This document shows, piece after piece, positions 26,441-35,336 of a DNA stretch of 64,000 nt. The notes beneath the pieces are model-generated. The model saw only the letters and a program-made list of their open reading frames with translations, made no database searches and had not been told where the DNA came from. Source of the DNA: Actinomycetes bacterium. Lineage in GTDB: Bacteria > Actinomycetota > Actinomycetes > Actinomycetales > Microbacteriaceae. The DNA lies in assembly GCA_023386365.1 (NCBI GenBank), contig JAEWJX010000118.1, positions 1-64,000 of the forward strand, given 5' to 3'. Numbering within the stretch: the first letter of the stretch is position 1; each line of letters opens with the position of its first letter. A program made the position numbers and the translations under genes.

Positions 26441-26794
26441 GTGCCGGTCGGAGGAAGTCGCCGCGTGCGCGCTGCGCGCCGCCGACGCGCTCGCGTGCTC
26501 GCCGCCGACAACGACCTCACCCCCACGCAGTGGCTCGCCATCCGCGACGCGTGGGGCGGGTGCGCGTACTGCGGCGGACCCGACGAGTCGCTGCAGCGCG
26601 ACTGCGTGCAACCCATCTCGCGGGGCGGCCGCTACACGATCGAGAACGTGGTGCCCGCGTGCCGCTCCTGCAACGCCAGCAAGAGCAACGACGAGGTCAC
26701 CTCGTGGATGCGACGCAAACGCCTCGACGAGCCGCGGTTCCTGCTGCGGTGGGTGGAGATCACCGCCGGATTCCGCACCGCCACGCCGGACTAG
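26441..26794 (+). CDS. HNH endonuclease-domain protein
   Basis: 117-residue basic protein with a compact HNH fold. Two zinc-binding pairs (CAYC and CRSC) flank the ββα-metal core (CVQPISRGGRYTIENVVPAC), and the terminal ASKSND is typical. The first H of HNH is replaced by Q-P-I, so catalysis may be altered. The N-terminal 20 residues are almost all basic. It starts at GTG with TACCGT six bases upstream. No restriction or phage genes are nearby; such orphan HNH genes are frequent in this family and their role is unknown. Confidence 0.8.
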   Translation: MPVGGSRRVRAARRRRARVLAADNDLTPTQWLAIRDAWGGCAYCGGPDESLQRDCVQPISRGGRYTIENVVPACRSCNASKSNDEVTSWMRRKRLDEPRFLLRWVEITAGFRTATPD

Positions 26795-26805
26795 ACTTTC
26801 CCCCC

Positions 26806-28125
<1,320 letters not shown>

Positions 28126-28181
28126 CGGATACGCCGAAACCCGCATATCGGCGGGGCTGGGCGCCGACCTAGCCTGGCGCC

Positions 28182-28586
28182 ATGAGTCGCCGCCACCTCG
28201 CCCTCGCCCTGCTGCCCGCCCTGCTGCTCGTGGGCGGGCTCAGTGCCTGCACGCCCACCGCACCGTCGTCGGAGGGGTCGGGGACCGAGTCCGACGACTC
28301 CACCACCACCGACGACGGCGCGACCACCGACGGCGGCGACGACTCGGGCTTCTCCGGGGTGACCGTCTCGGGCACCGGCACCTACGCGATCCCCGACCAG
28401 ATCCCGTACGGCGGCTATCAGCTGGTGGGCGACCCCGGCGTGCTGCCCGACGGCTGCACCTGGTCGATCAGCGGATCGGATGGCGTGGTCGCCGAAAGTC
28501 AGGGCGCGTACGTGTTCATCACCGACATCGACGAGGCCGACACCTTCACCACCGACGGCTGCCCCGACTGGGAGCAGTTCGAGTAG
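28182..28586 (+). CDS. putative secreted lipoprotein
   Basis: 134-residue protein with a signal peptide and lipobox (LSAC), a 30-residue linker rich in S, T, D and G, and a small C-terminal domain with two cysteines (DGCTW, DGCPDW) that may form a disulfide. The GxYxIPDQIPYGGYQL pattern is repeated in exported proteins of this group, but I do not know the function. TAGCCT lies 6 nt before the ATG, so the mRNA is probably leaderless. No neighbouring gene suggests a pathway. Confidence 0.8.
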   Translation: MSRRHLALALLPALLLVGGLSACTPTAPSSEGSGTESDDSTTTDDGATTDGGDDSGFSGVTVSGTGTYAIPDQIPYGGYQLVGDPGVLPDGCTWSISGSDGVVAESQGAYVFITDIDEADTFTTDGCPDWEQFE

Positions 28587-28596
28587 GCGCCGCGCG

Positions 28597-28809
28597 TTAC
28601 GCGGACTGACGGTAGACGGGCTCCTGCAGCACGGTCAGATCTTCGAGGGTGGCCCGCGGCATCGACCGCATCACCGCTTGAACCATCGCGACCGCCGACG
28701 CCTTCGCGACGTAGTTGCCACTCACGGCGACCGTCTGGCCGCTCTCCGAGACGATGCGCCAGAAGTAGGGCTGCGTGGGGTTCTTGCTGCGCACGACCTG
28801 GAATCGCAT
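28597..28809 (-). CDS. YegP-type DUF1508 protein
   Basis: 70-residue protein with one DUF1508 repeat: FQVVRSKNPTQPYFWRIVSESGQTVA fits the compact β-fold of UPF0339/YegP proteins. Most homologues have one or two such repeats; this has one. GAGGAG lies upstream of the ATG. It is 10 bp from the convergent lipoprotein gene. Function unknown. Confidence 0.85.
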   Translation of the reverse strand: MRFQVVRSKNPTQPYFWRIVSESGQTVAVSGNYVAKASAVAMVQAVMRSMPRATLEDLTVLQEPVYRQSA

Positions 28810-28861
28810 CTTCGGGCTCCTCGTTGGGGGGACAAGTAGCCAGAGACTAGACCGGATCGGC

Positions 28862-28879
28862 GACCCCCGCTAGGGGGTC
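28862..28879. terminator. perfect 7-bp hairpin with GCTA loop
   Basis: GACCCCC, loop GCTA, GGGGGTC. It lies just past the stop of the leftward glutaredoxin/Dabb operon and before the DUF1508 gene, and probably ends that operon. Confidence 0.6.
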
Positions 28880-28904
28880 ACGGCGTGGTGTGCCCGAATC
28901 GCGG

Positions 28905-29201
28905 TCAGATCTGGTAGTCGACGCAGCTGCGCGCCTCGGCCACCGACTTCACGAACACGGCCGCCTCGAGGTGCGCCGGATGCGTCTGGTAGGCCGCCAG
29001 GTCGGCGGTCGACGCGAAGTCCGAATCGAGCACCACATGCCAGTTGCCGTCGGTCTCGCCGAGGTCGACGCCCACGTCGATCCGCTCCGCCGGAACCAGG
29101 CCGCGCAGACCCTCGAGCCGGCTCTTGATGCCCGCCGCATCCGCCGCGCGCTGCTCGGGGTCGGTGGCGGCGAGCCGCCAGCTGACGATGTGCCGGATCA
29201 T
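28905..29201 (-). CDS. Dabb (stress-responsive A/B barrel) family protein
   Basis: 98-residue protein with the dimeric α/β-barrel pattern: an N-terminal IRHIVSWRL strand with the conserved histidine, a helix ending in LEGLRGLV, DVGVDLGETDGNWHVVLDSDF strands, and AAYQTHPAHLEA. Members are small dimeric enzymes or stress proteins of mostly unknown function. Its ATG overlaps the glutaredoxin stop by 4 bp (ATGA), so the two are co-translated. Confidence 0.85.
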   Translation of the reverse strand: MIRHIVSWRLAATDPEQRAADAAGIKSRLEGLRGLVPAERIDVGVDLGETDGNWHVVLDSDFASTADLAAYQTHPAHLEAAVFVKSVAEARSCVDYQI

Positions 29202-29455
29202 GCGGAAGCCTCCCTCTCGTCGAGCGCACGGCGCAGCCGCGCCGGGTCGACGCGCCAGATGGTGTGCACGCGGTCGTCGATCAGCAGCACCGGGATCTCC
29301 TCCGCGTACTGGTCGAGCAGCGCCTCGTCGTCGAGGATGTTGCGCTCCTCCAGCTGCAACCCACGCTCGCCCGCCACCTCGAGCACGATCGCTCGCGCGT
29401 CGTCGCAGAGGTGGCATCCGGGCTTGCCGAGCAGGGTCAGGCGCGGTGCGGGCAC
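29198..29455 (-). CDS. glutaredoxin-family protein
   Basis: 85-residue thioredoxin-fold protein with active site C-H-L-C in LLGKPGCHLCDDA, a cis-proline in EEIPVLLIDD, and a short C-terminal helix. This is the small CxxC (DUF836-like) family; the mycobacterial Rv0508 is a recalled homologue located near an HAD phosphatase, as here. TAGTCT (29462-29467 on this strand) is 6 nt before the GTG start. It is probably a cytosolic thiol carrier; the partner is unknown. Confidence 0.87.
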   Translation of the reverse strand: MPAPRLTLLGKPGCHLCDDARAIVLEVAGERGLQLEERNILDDEALLDQYAEEIPVLLIDDRVHTIWRVDPARLRRALDEREASA

Positions 29456-29475
29456 CCACCTAGACTATGTGGGTC
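29456..29475. promoter_or_regulatory. interlocked divergent -10 boxes (glutaredoxin / HAD)
   Basis: The plus-strand box TAGACT (29461-29466) and the minus-strand box TAGTCT (read from 29467 back to 29462) overlap by five bases. The leftward GTG is 6 nt away and the rightward ATG at 29476 is 9 nt away. The two promoters probably exclude each other. Confidence 0.55.
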
Positions 29476-30246
29476 ATGCCCGAGGCCCAGAACCCGACCC
29501 CGAGCGAACGCCCCGTGATCGCGTTCTTCGACGTCGACAACACGCTCATGCACGGGACGAGTGCGTTCCATGTGGGCCGTGAGGCGTGGGCGCGCGGCAT
29601 CATCGGATGGCGCGACATCCTGCTGTTCGGGTGGCACCAGCGCCGCTTCATCAAGGTGGGCGAGAACCACGAGCACATGGGCACCGCGAAGGAGCGGGCT
29701 CTGGGACTGGTGGCCGGCCACACCGAGGCGCAGATCCAGGAGATCGCGGCAGGCATCTGGGATCACCGCATCAAGCCGCGCCTCTGGCCGGAAACGGTGG
29801 CCCTCACCCAGGAGCACCTCGCGAAGGGCCACCAGGTGTGGCTCATCTCGGCCACCCCGGTCGAGGTCGGCGAACTGATCGCCAAAGAGCTGGGACTCAC
29901 CGGCGCCCTCGGCACCCGGGTGGAGGCCGTCGACGGCGTCTACACGGGGCGCCTCATCGGCTCGGTGCTTCACGCGGAAGAGAAGGCGGTCGCCGCCCGT
30001 GCGCTCGCCGAGCGCATCGGCGCCGACCTGTCGGAGTCGTGGGCGTACTCCGACAGCCGCAACGACATCCCGCTGCTCGAACTCGTCGGCAACCGCATCG
30101 CGGTGAACCCGGATGCGGCACTCGCACGGTACGCCGCCGAGAAGGGCTGGCCCACCATGACGCTCGACCCGGCGGCCATCAAAGCGCAGCAGCGGATCGT
30201 GCGACGCGAGGCGAAGCAGGTCGGCCGCGGGCGCAAGCAGCCCTAG
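29467..30246 (+). CDS. HAD-IB family phosphatase (SerB-like)
   Basis: 259-residue haloacid-dehalogenase phosphatase. Catalytic motif I is F-D22-V-D-N-T-L, motif II is WLISATP, and motif III/IV is YSDSRNDIPLLELVG. This HAD-IB group includes SerB-like proteins; phosphoserine is one possible substrate, but actinobacterial members beside the COX24/helix-turn-helix pair (recalled: Rv0505c) are not proven SerB enzymes. ATG 29467 touches the -10 box; an in-frame ATG at 29476 (256 residues) is the better leaderless start. A strong terminator follows. Confidence 0.88.
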   Translation: MWVMPEAQNPTPSERPVIAFFDVDNTLMHGTSAFHVGREAWARGIIGWRDILLFGWHQRRFIKVGENHEHMGTAKERALGLVAGHTEAQIQEIAAGIWDHRIKPRLWPETVALTQEHLAKGHQVWLISATPVEVGELIAKELGLTGALGTRVEAVDGVYTGRLIGSVLHAEEKAVAARALAERIGADLSESWAYSDSRNDIPLLELVGNRIAVNPDAALARYAAEKGWPTMTLDPAAIKAQQRIVRREAKQVGRGRKQP

Positions 30247-30253
30247 AACGACG

Positions 30254-30281
30254 AAACCCCGGACCGTGCGGCCCGGGGTTT
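30254..30281. terminator. intrinsic terminator
   Basis: AAACCCCGG at 30254-30262 pairs with CCGGGGTTT at 30273-30281 around a 10-nt loop. The A- and T-ends give it U-rich flanks in both directions. It ends the HAD gene and, on the other strand, the COX24-like microprotein gene. Confidence 0.85.
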
Positions 30282-30302
30282 ACGAGGGAGTGGCGAGCAC
30301 TC

Positions 30303-30401
30303 CTACTTCTTGTTGCGACGCTGGTGACGCGTCTTGCGGAGAAGCTTGCGGTGCTTCTTCTTCGCCATGCGCTTGCGGCGCTTCTTGATGACGGAACCCA
30401 T
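30303..30401 (-). CDS. COX24/AURKAIP1-domain microprotein (bS22-like)
   Basis: A 32-residue, extremely basic protein: MGSVIKKRRKRMAKKK followed by HRKLLRKTRHQRRNKK. It matches the actinobacterial COX24/AURKAIP1 family, a tiny ribosome-associated protein (bS22 in mycobacteria). GAGGTG lies 4 nt before the ATG. Together with the helix-turn-helix gene next to it, it reproduces a conserved actinobacterial pair (recalled: Rv0500A/Rv0500B). A strong terminator follows its stop. Confidence 0.9.
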   Translation of the reverse strand: MGSVIKKRRKRMAKKKHRKLLRKTRHQRRNKK

Positions 30402-30498
30402 GTTCACCTCGTTCGTTCGTCTAGCGGACCACTCCGGGTCCGTACGAACCGCGGGAAGCCTAACCGGGAGAGTTTACCAAACCCGCGACGGGTCGGAT

Positions 30499-30699
30499 TC
30501 AGCCGACGTTGCGGTCCGAATCGGCGATGCCGACGACCCCCGCGACAGCCGACTCCGGGATGCGGAAGGAGCGTCCGAAGCGCACCGCCGGCAGCTCACC
30601 CGAGTGCACCAGGCGGTACACGGTCATCGTGGAGACGCGCATCATGTCGGCGACTTCCTGAACCGTCAGGAAGCGCACGTCTGAAAGGTCCCGCGCCAT
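30499..30699 (-). CDS. excisionase-type helix-turn-helix protein
   Basis: 66-residue protein consisting almost only of a MerR/excisionase-like (HTH_17) domain: FLTVQEVADMMRVSTMTVYRLVHSGELPAVRFGRSFRIP. In spite of the family name there is no prophage here; this is the conserved chromosomal actinobacterial version encoded beside the COX24 microprotein, related in fold to BldC. Target genes are unknown. The ATG start is at 30699; the 97 bp to the next gene probably hold a promoter for the microprotein. Confidence 0.9.
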   Translation of the reverse strand: MARDLSDVRFLTVQEVADMMRVSTMTVYRLVHSGELPAVRFGRSFRIPESAVAGVVGIADSDRNVG

Positions 30700-30822
30700 G
30701 TCCGCCTCGTTGCCCTGCGGCTGTGCCGCGTGTTGGTGGTGTTGCTGCTGTGACCGGAGTGGTCAGCCACAGAGTAGAGGTTCGGGAGCCTGCGTGTCCA
30801 GGGAGCGTGGGACGCTGGATGC

Positions 30823-31866
30823 ATGAGTGTTCTCGCGACGTTCCGCTCGTCGCGGCGGCAGCCGTGGCTGCAGGTCGCGAAGTCGGCGGTCGCGACCATC
30901 ACGGCGTGGGTCGTCGCCGGATGGCTGATCCCCGGTCCGCTCCCCGTCTTCGCGGCAATCGCCGCACTGCTGGTGGTGCAGCCGAGCGTCAACCAGTCGA
31001 TCGCGAAAGCGGTCGAACGCTCGGTGGGGGTGATCGCGGGCGTCGTCATCGCATCCGCCCTCTCCCTGGCGTTCGGTCAGGCCACCTGGGTGGTGCTGCT
31101 GGCGGTGGTCGCCGCACTCGCCGTCGCCTGGCTGCTACGGATGACGGCCGGCACGGCCAATCAGGTCGCCATCAGCGCCCTGCTCGTGCTCTCGCTCGGC
31201 GCCGCCACCCCCGACTACGCGGTCGATCGGATCATCGAGACGGTGCTCGGGGCGGCCATCGGGTTCGTCGTGAACCTGGTTTTCGTGCCCCCGGTGGCGC
31301 TCGCACCCGCCCAGGATGCGGTCGACATCCTCGGCGACGAGGTGGCGTCGTCGCTCGACCGGCTCGCCGCCGGGCTCGCGGCGCCGCAGTCGCCGGCGCA
31401 GCTGGAGGAGCTCATGCTCACCGCACGCCTGCTGCGGCCGATGGTCGCCACCGCCGACGAGGCGATCGCGACGGCCGCGGAGTCCCTCACCCTCAACCCA
31501 CGCAGCAGACGCCGCCGCGACGAGCTGAACAGCCTGCAGGCGACCCTCGCGCGGCTCGGGCCGATCGTCACCCAGGTGATCGGCATGACCCGCGCCGTCT
31601 ACGACCGCTACGACCCCGGGCTCGCCGACGAGCCGGCGGTGCGGGCCATCGCCGAGCAGTTGCGGCGCGCAGCCCACGACGTGCGGCGCGTCATGCGGCG
31701 CACCAACCCCGACCCGACGCATCCGGCGACCGAGAGCATCCCGGCCCTCACCGCGCCGCTCACGATCGGGGCGCCGTCGTCGGGCAACTGGATCCTCATC
31801 GGATCACTGCTGGAAGACCTGCGCCGCATCCACGAAGCGCTCGCGGAGCACGAGCGGGAGGGCTAG
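30823..31866 (+). CDS. FUSC/aromatic acid exporter family protein
   Basis: 347-residue membrane protein. The N-terminal half holds about five to six close-packed helices with the FUSC signature near LLVVQPSVNQSIAKAVERSVGVIAG. The C-terminal half is a cytoplasmic helical domain of about 170 residues with long amphipathic helices. It is a half-length version of the FUSC/ArAE transporters; the substrate is unknown, possibly aromatic acids or other small anions. Its TAG stop overlaps the stop of the convergent ArsR-type gene in a shared CTAG. Confidence 0.85.
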   Translation: MSVLATFRSSRRQPWLQVAKSAVATITAWVVAGWLIPGPLPVFAAIAALLVVQPSVNQSIAKAVERSVGVIAGVVIASALSLAFGQATWVVLLAVVAALAVAWLLRMTAGTANQVAISALLVLSLGAATPDYAVDRIIETVLGAAIGFVVNLVFVPPVALAPAQDAVDILGDEVASSLDRLAAGLAAPQSPAQLEELMLTARLLRPMVATADEAIATAAESLTLNPRSRRRRDELNSLQATLARLGPIVTQVIGMTRAVYDRYDPGLADEPAVRAIAEQLRRAAHDVRRVMRRTNPDPTHPATESIPALTAPLTIGAPSSGNWILIGSLLEDLRRIHEALAEHEREG

Positions 31867-32324
31867 GCGTCGCCCTTGCGCCGCTTGGGAAGCTTCTCGG
31901 TGACGACCTTGCGGGCGCCCTCGATCTTCTCCTGGGCCGTCTCGAACGCGACGCGCGCGGCGTTCGCCGTCTCGGCGGCGGTGCGGCCCAGCCGGTCGCC
32001 GAACTCGGTGCCCGCCCACGCGGCGTAGACCGTGGTGGTGCCGTCGGCATCCGTGCCCACGGTGAAGTCGGTGAACGGCTCCAGCCACACCTCGACCTCC
32101 TCGAGCGGGCTCGCGTCGAGGTGGTAGTAGCGGTGCTGCCCCTCCTCGCGGACCCCCACGAGTCCGTGCTCACGCAGCACCTTCAAGTGCTTCGACACCG
32201 TGGGCTGGGCGATGCCGAGCTCGGTGACGATGTCGCCCACGGCGAGCTCGCCGCGGCTCTCGAGAAGCTGTCGGAGGATCTCGCGTCGTGTGCCGTCCGC
32301 GAGCACATCGAAGATGTCGGCCAT
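31863..32324 (-). CDS. ArsR-family helix-turn-helix regulator
   Basis: 153-residue protein. The N-terminal 90 residues are an ArsR-type winged helix (IFDVLADGTRREILRQLL, recognition helix in AQPTVSKHLKVLREHGLV, wing EEGQHRYYHLD). A C-terminal part of about 60 residues carries charged helices (TANAARVAFETAQEKIEGARK). The metal-binding ELCVCDL motif is absent, so a non-metal signal is likely. TAGTCT is 6 nt before the ATG. It shares a CTAG stop with the FUSC gene. Confidence 0.9.
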   Translation of the reverse strand: MADIFDVLADGTRREILRQLLESRGELAVGDIVTELGIAQPTVSKHLKVLREHGLVGVREEGQHRYYHLDASPLEEVEVWLEPFTDFTVGTDADGTTTVYAAWAGTEFGDRLGRTAAETANAARVAFETAQEKIEGARKVVTEKLPKRRKGDA

Positions 32325-32395
32325 TCCGACAGACTAGCCAGGCGACCCGGGGAGTACCATGGCGCGGGCCGGGCGACCGAAGCGGAGGGGGACGG

Positions 32396-33823
32396 ATGCG
32401 CACCAAACCGGTGCAACGCGATCCGCTGTTCGCGCGCATTCTGAATCGCGCCGGCGACTTCGCCACGACGACGCCCGCCCGTTTCGCGATCCTCATCTTC
32501 GCGAGCCTCATCGCCCTGTTCACGCTGCTGTTCTCGCTGCCGATCGCCACCACCTCCGGTGAGGGCGCACCGTTCGTCGACGCCCTGTTCACGGCCGTCT
32601 CCGTCATCTGCGTGACGGGTCTCTCGACCGTCGACATGGCCACCTACTGGTCGCCGTTCGGGCACGTGCTCACCTTCGTCGGTGTCGAGATCGGCGGTAT
32701 CGGGGTGCTCACGGTGGCGTCGATCCTCGGTCTCGTCATCAGCCGCAAGCTGGGCCTGCGGCAGAAGCTGATGGCTGCCGGCGACGCGAACCCGCTGCGC
32801 ATCCGCCGCGGCCCCGTCGCCGAAGGGCAGGCGGTGCGCCTCGGCGAGACCGGCAACCTGCTCGCCACCGTCGCGGTGAGCGTGATCGTGATCGAGTTGG
32901 TCGTCGCGGCGATCATCTTCCCGCGACTGCTCATCGAAGGCACCCCGTGGCCGACCGCCCTCTGGGAGTCGATCTACTACTCGGCGATGGCGTTCACGAA
33001 CACCGGATTCTCCCCCACCAGCGAGGGCATCATGCCGTTCGCGAACGACTGGTGGTTCCTCGGCGCCCTGATGATCGGCGTCGTCTTCGGCGCCATCGGC
33101 TTCCCGGTGATCTACGTGCTGCGCAAGAACCTGAAGCACCCGCACCGCTGGTCACTGCACGTGAAGCTGACGCTCATCACCTTCGGCCTGCTGCTCGTCG
33201 GAGGCACGGTCGCCTACCTGATCCTCGAGTGGGACAACCCGGCCACGATGGCCGACATGGATGCCAGCGAGCGCCTCCTCAACAGCCTCTTCCTGTCGAC
33301 CATGGCGAGATCCGGCGGCTTCTCGACCCTCGACATGCCCCACCTCGACGGGTCGAGCCTGCTCGTCACCGACATGCTCATGTTCGTGGGCGGTGGGTCC
33401 GCATCCACCGCCGGCGGCATCAAGGCGACGACCCTCGCCATCCTGTTCCTGGCCGCGTTCGCGGAGGCCCGCGGAAGCGACGACATGGAGGCGTACGGCC
33501 GCCGCATCCCGCCGGACGTGCTGCGCCTCGCCGTCTCGGTCGTGCTGTGGGGTGCGACCACCGTCGCCGGAGCGTCGATCCTCATCCTGCTCGTCGACGA
33601 CAATGCGCCCCTCGACTACGTGCTGTTCGACGTGATCAGCGCGTTCGCCACCTGCGGCCTGTCGACCGGGTTCACGCAGAACGCCAGCGAGCCGGCGCAG
33701 TACATCCTCGCCGCCACCATGTTCCTCGGTCGCATCGGTACAGTGACTCTCGCTGCAGCGCTCGCCGCGTCGACCCGCCGCCAGCTGTTCCGCCGCCCGG
33801 AAGAGAGGCCCATCGTTGGTTGA
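32396..33823 (+). CDS. potassium uptake channel subunit TrkH/KtrB
   Basis: 475-residue membrane protein with four M1-P-M2 repeats, the pore-forming part of a K+ (or K+/Na+) uptake system. The four selectivity filters can be read: CVTGLST, TNTGFSPT, SGGFST and TCGLSTGF, each with the key glycine. I use ATG 32396, which follows a strong GGAGGGGG ribosome site. It overlaps the TrkA gene by 8 bp, so channel and regulator are co-translated. Filter glycines in all four repeats favour K+ selectivity. Confidence 0.94.
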   Translation: MRTKPVQRDPLFARILNRAGDFATTTPARFAILIFASLIALFTLLFSLPIATTSGEGAPFVDALFTAVSVICVTGLSTVDMATYWSPFGHVLTFVGVEIGGIGVLTVASILGLVISRKLGLRQKLMAAGDANPLRIRRGPVAEGQAVRLGETGNLLATVAVSVIVIELVVAAIIFPRLLIEGTPWPTALWESIYYSAMAFTNTGFSPTSEGIMPFANDWWFLGALMIGVVFGAIGFPVIYVLRKNLKHPHRWSLHVKLTLITFGLLLVGGTVAYLILEWDNPATMADMDASERLLNSLFLSTMARSGGFSTLDMPHLDGSSLLVTDMLMFVGGGSASTAGGIKATTLAILFLAAFAEARGSDDMEAYGRRIPPDVLRLAVSVVLWGATTVAGASILILLVDDNAPLDYVLFDVISAFATCGLSTGFTQNASEPAQYILAATMFLGRIGTVTLAAALAASTRRQLFRRPEERPIVG

Positions 33824-34484
33824 GAAGATTGCCCACGACGCCCCCGTGCTCGTCATCGGTCTCGGGCGGTTCGGCGCCGCCACCGCGGGGCAGTTGCAGC
33901 GCCTCGACCGCGACGTGCTCGCCGTCGACGAGGATGCGGTGCTCGTGCAGAAGTGGTCGGAGCGGGTGACGCACGCGGTGCAGGCGGATGCGCGCTCCAT
34001 CGACGCGCTGCGTCAGATCGGCGCCGAGGACTTCGCGATCGCCGTCGTCGCGGTGGGCTCGTCGGTGGAGTCGAGCGTGCTCATCACCGCGAACCTCGTC
34101 GACCTCAAGATCCCGCAGATCTGGGCGAAGGCGGTGAGCCAGTCGCACGGCAAGATCCTGTCGCGCATCGGGGCGAACCACGTCATCTACCCGGAGGCGG
34201 AGGCCGGCGAACGTGTCGCCCACCTGGTGTCCGGTCGCATGATCGACTTCATCGAGTTCGATGACGGCTTCGCGATCGTGAAGATGTACCCGCCGAAGCC
34301 GATCCGCGGCCTCGGGCTGTCGGAGTCGCACGTGCGGCAGAAGTACGGCATCACCGTGGTCGGCGTGAAGAGCCCGGGCAAGGACTTCACCTACGCCACC
34401 GCCGAGACGGTGATCTCGAACCACGACCTCATCATCGCGTCCGGATCCACCGCCGACCTGGAGAAGTTCGCGGCGCTCGGCTGA
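33816..34484 (+). CDS. TrkA/KtrA-type RCK regulatory subunit
   Basis: 222-residue cytosolic protein that gates the TrkH channel in response to nucleotides. The RCK_N Rossmann motif is VLVIGLGRFGAATA, with an acidic residue closing β2 (AVDED). A TrkA_C domain occupies about residues 135-222. It starts at a rare TTG codon inside the trkH 3' end; AGAGAGG lies 7 nt upstream. It ends 3 bp from the convergent proC stop. Confidence 0.93.
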   Translation: MVEKIAHDAPVLVIGLGRFGAATAGQLQRLDRDVLAVDEDAVLVQKWSERVTHAVQADARSIDALRQIGAEDFAIAVVAVGSSVESSVLITANLVDLKIPQIWAKAVSQSHGKILSRIGANHVIYPEAEAGERVAHLVSGRMIDFIEFDDGFAIVKMYPPKPIRGLGLSESHVRQKYGITVVGVKSPGKDFTYATAETVISNHDLIIASGSTADLEKFAALG

Positions 34485-34487
34485 CGT

Positions 34488-35312
34488 TCAGGAGCCGGCG
34501 GCGAGCTCCTTCGCGCGGGCGATGGCCGCCTGAGCGGCCCGCTCGAACACATCGGTCAGCTGCGCCTCGTCGAGCACGGCGATGATGCGCTCCGTGGTGC
34601 CCTTCGGGCTGGTGACGCGTCGGCGAAGCTCGGCCGGGTCCTCACCGGTCGACGACAGCAACGCGGCCGAGCCGACGAAGGTCTGCTCCGCCAGCGCCCG
34701 GGCCTCATCGCGTGAGAAGCCGAGACGTTCGGCGGTCTCGGTGAGCTTCTCGACGAGGAAGAAGAACGTCGCCGGGCCCGAACCGGAGATCGCGGAGAGC
34801 GCGTCGATGCGGTCCTCCTCCACCTCGACCACGGTGCCCACCGCCTCGAACAGGGTGCGCACGGCGGCGAGCTCGGCTTCGCCCGCCCGCGACCCGGCGG
34901 CCACACCCGTCACGGCCTCGCCCACCAGCGCGGGGGTGTTCGGCATGGTGCGCACCACCGCGTTCGGCACGAGCGCCTCCATCGTCGCGGTCGTCACGCC
35001 CGCCGCCACACTCACCACCAGGGCATCCTGCGGCAACGCATCCGCCACCTCCCGCAGGGCGTCGGGCACCATCGCGGGCTTCACGCCGAGCAGCACGATC
35101 CCGGCGCCGCGCACGGAGGCCGCGTTCGCATCCGGATCCGCGTCGAGCGCCCGCGCGTTCACCCCCTCGGCGCGCCACGCATCCGCCGACGCCTCGCTGC
35201 GGGTCGTCACGGTGACGGATGCCGCATCGGCGCCCGCCGCGATCAGCCCGCGCACGATCGCACCGGCCATGGAACCTGCGCCGAGGACGGCGATGGAGGG
35301 GAGGGTCTGCAT
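34488..35312 (-). CDS. proC: pyrroline-5-carboxylate reductase
   Basis: Last enzyme of proline synthesis; reduces P5C with NAD(P)H. The 274-residue protein has the Rossmann motif VLGAGSMAGAI, the VKPAMVPDAL segment, the MPNTPALVG motif, and the dimer/active-site helix SGSGPATFFFLVEKL with TSPKGTTERI near the end. Two starts are possible: ATG 35312 or, three codons earlier, ATG 35321. TAGGAT lies exactly 7 nt before 35312 and overlaps the 35321 codon, so 35312 is preferred. Confidence 0.95.
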   Translation of the reverse strand: MQTLPSIAVLGAGSMAGAIVRGLIAAGADAASVTVTTRSEASADAWRAEGVNARALDADPDANAASVRGAGIVLLGVKPAMVPDALREVADALPQDALVVSVAAGVTTATMEALVPNAVVRTMPNTPALVGEAVTGVAAGSRAGEAELAAVRTLFEAVGTVVEVEEDRIDALSAISGSGPATFFFLVEKLTETAERLGFSRDEARALAEQTFVGSAALLSSTGEDPAELRRRVTSPKGTTERIIAVLDEAQLTDVFERAAQAAIARAKELAAGS

Positions 35313-35336
35313 GGGGGTCATCCTAGAATCGACACC
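35313..35336. promoter_or_regulatory. interlocked divergent leaderless promoters (proC / CDF)
   Basis: Only 24 bp separate the starts. Minus-strand TAGGAT (35320-35325) and plus-strand TAGAAT (35324-35329) share the bases TA. Each is followed by exactly 7 nt and then an ATG. Both mRNAs should begin at the start codon and the promoters cannot both be occupied at once. Confidence 0.6.

Noticed and set aside
26441..26794. HNH gene as part of a restriction or defence system
   Set aside because: No methylase, restriction or defence gene is adjacent; neighbours are housekeeping genes.
30499..30699. Prophage excisionase
   Set aside because: No integrase, phage gene or attachment repeat nearby; the conserved actinobacterial COX24 neighbour explains it better.
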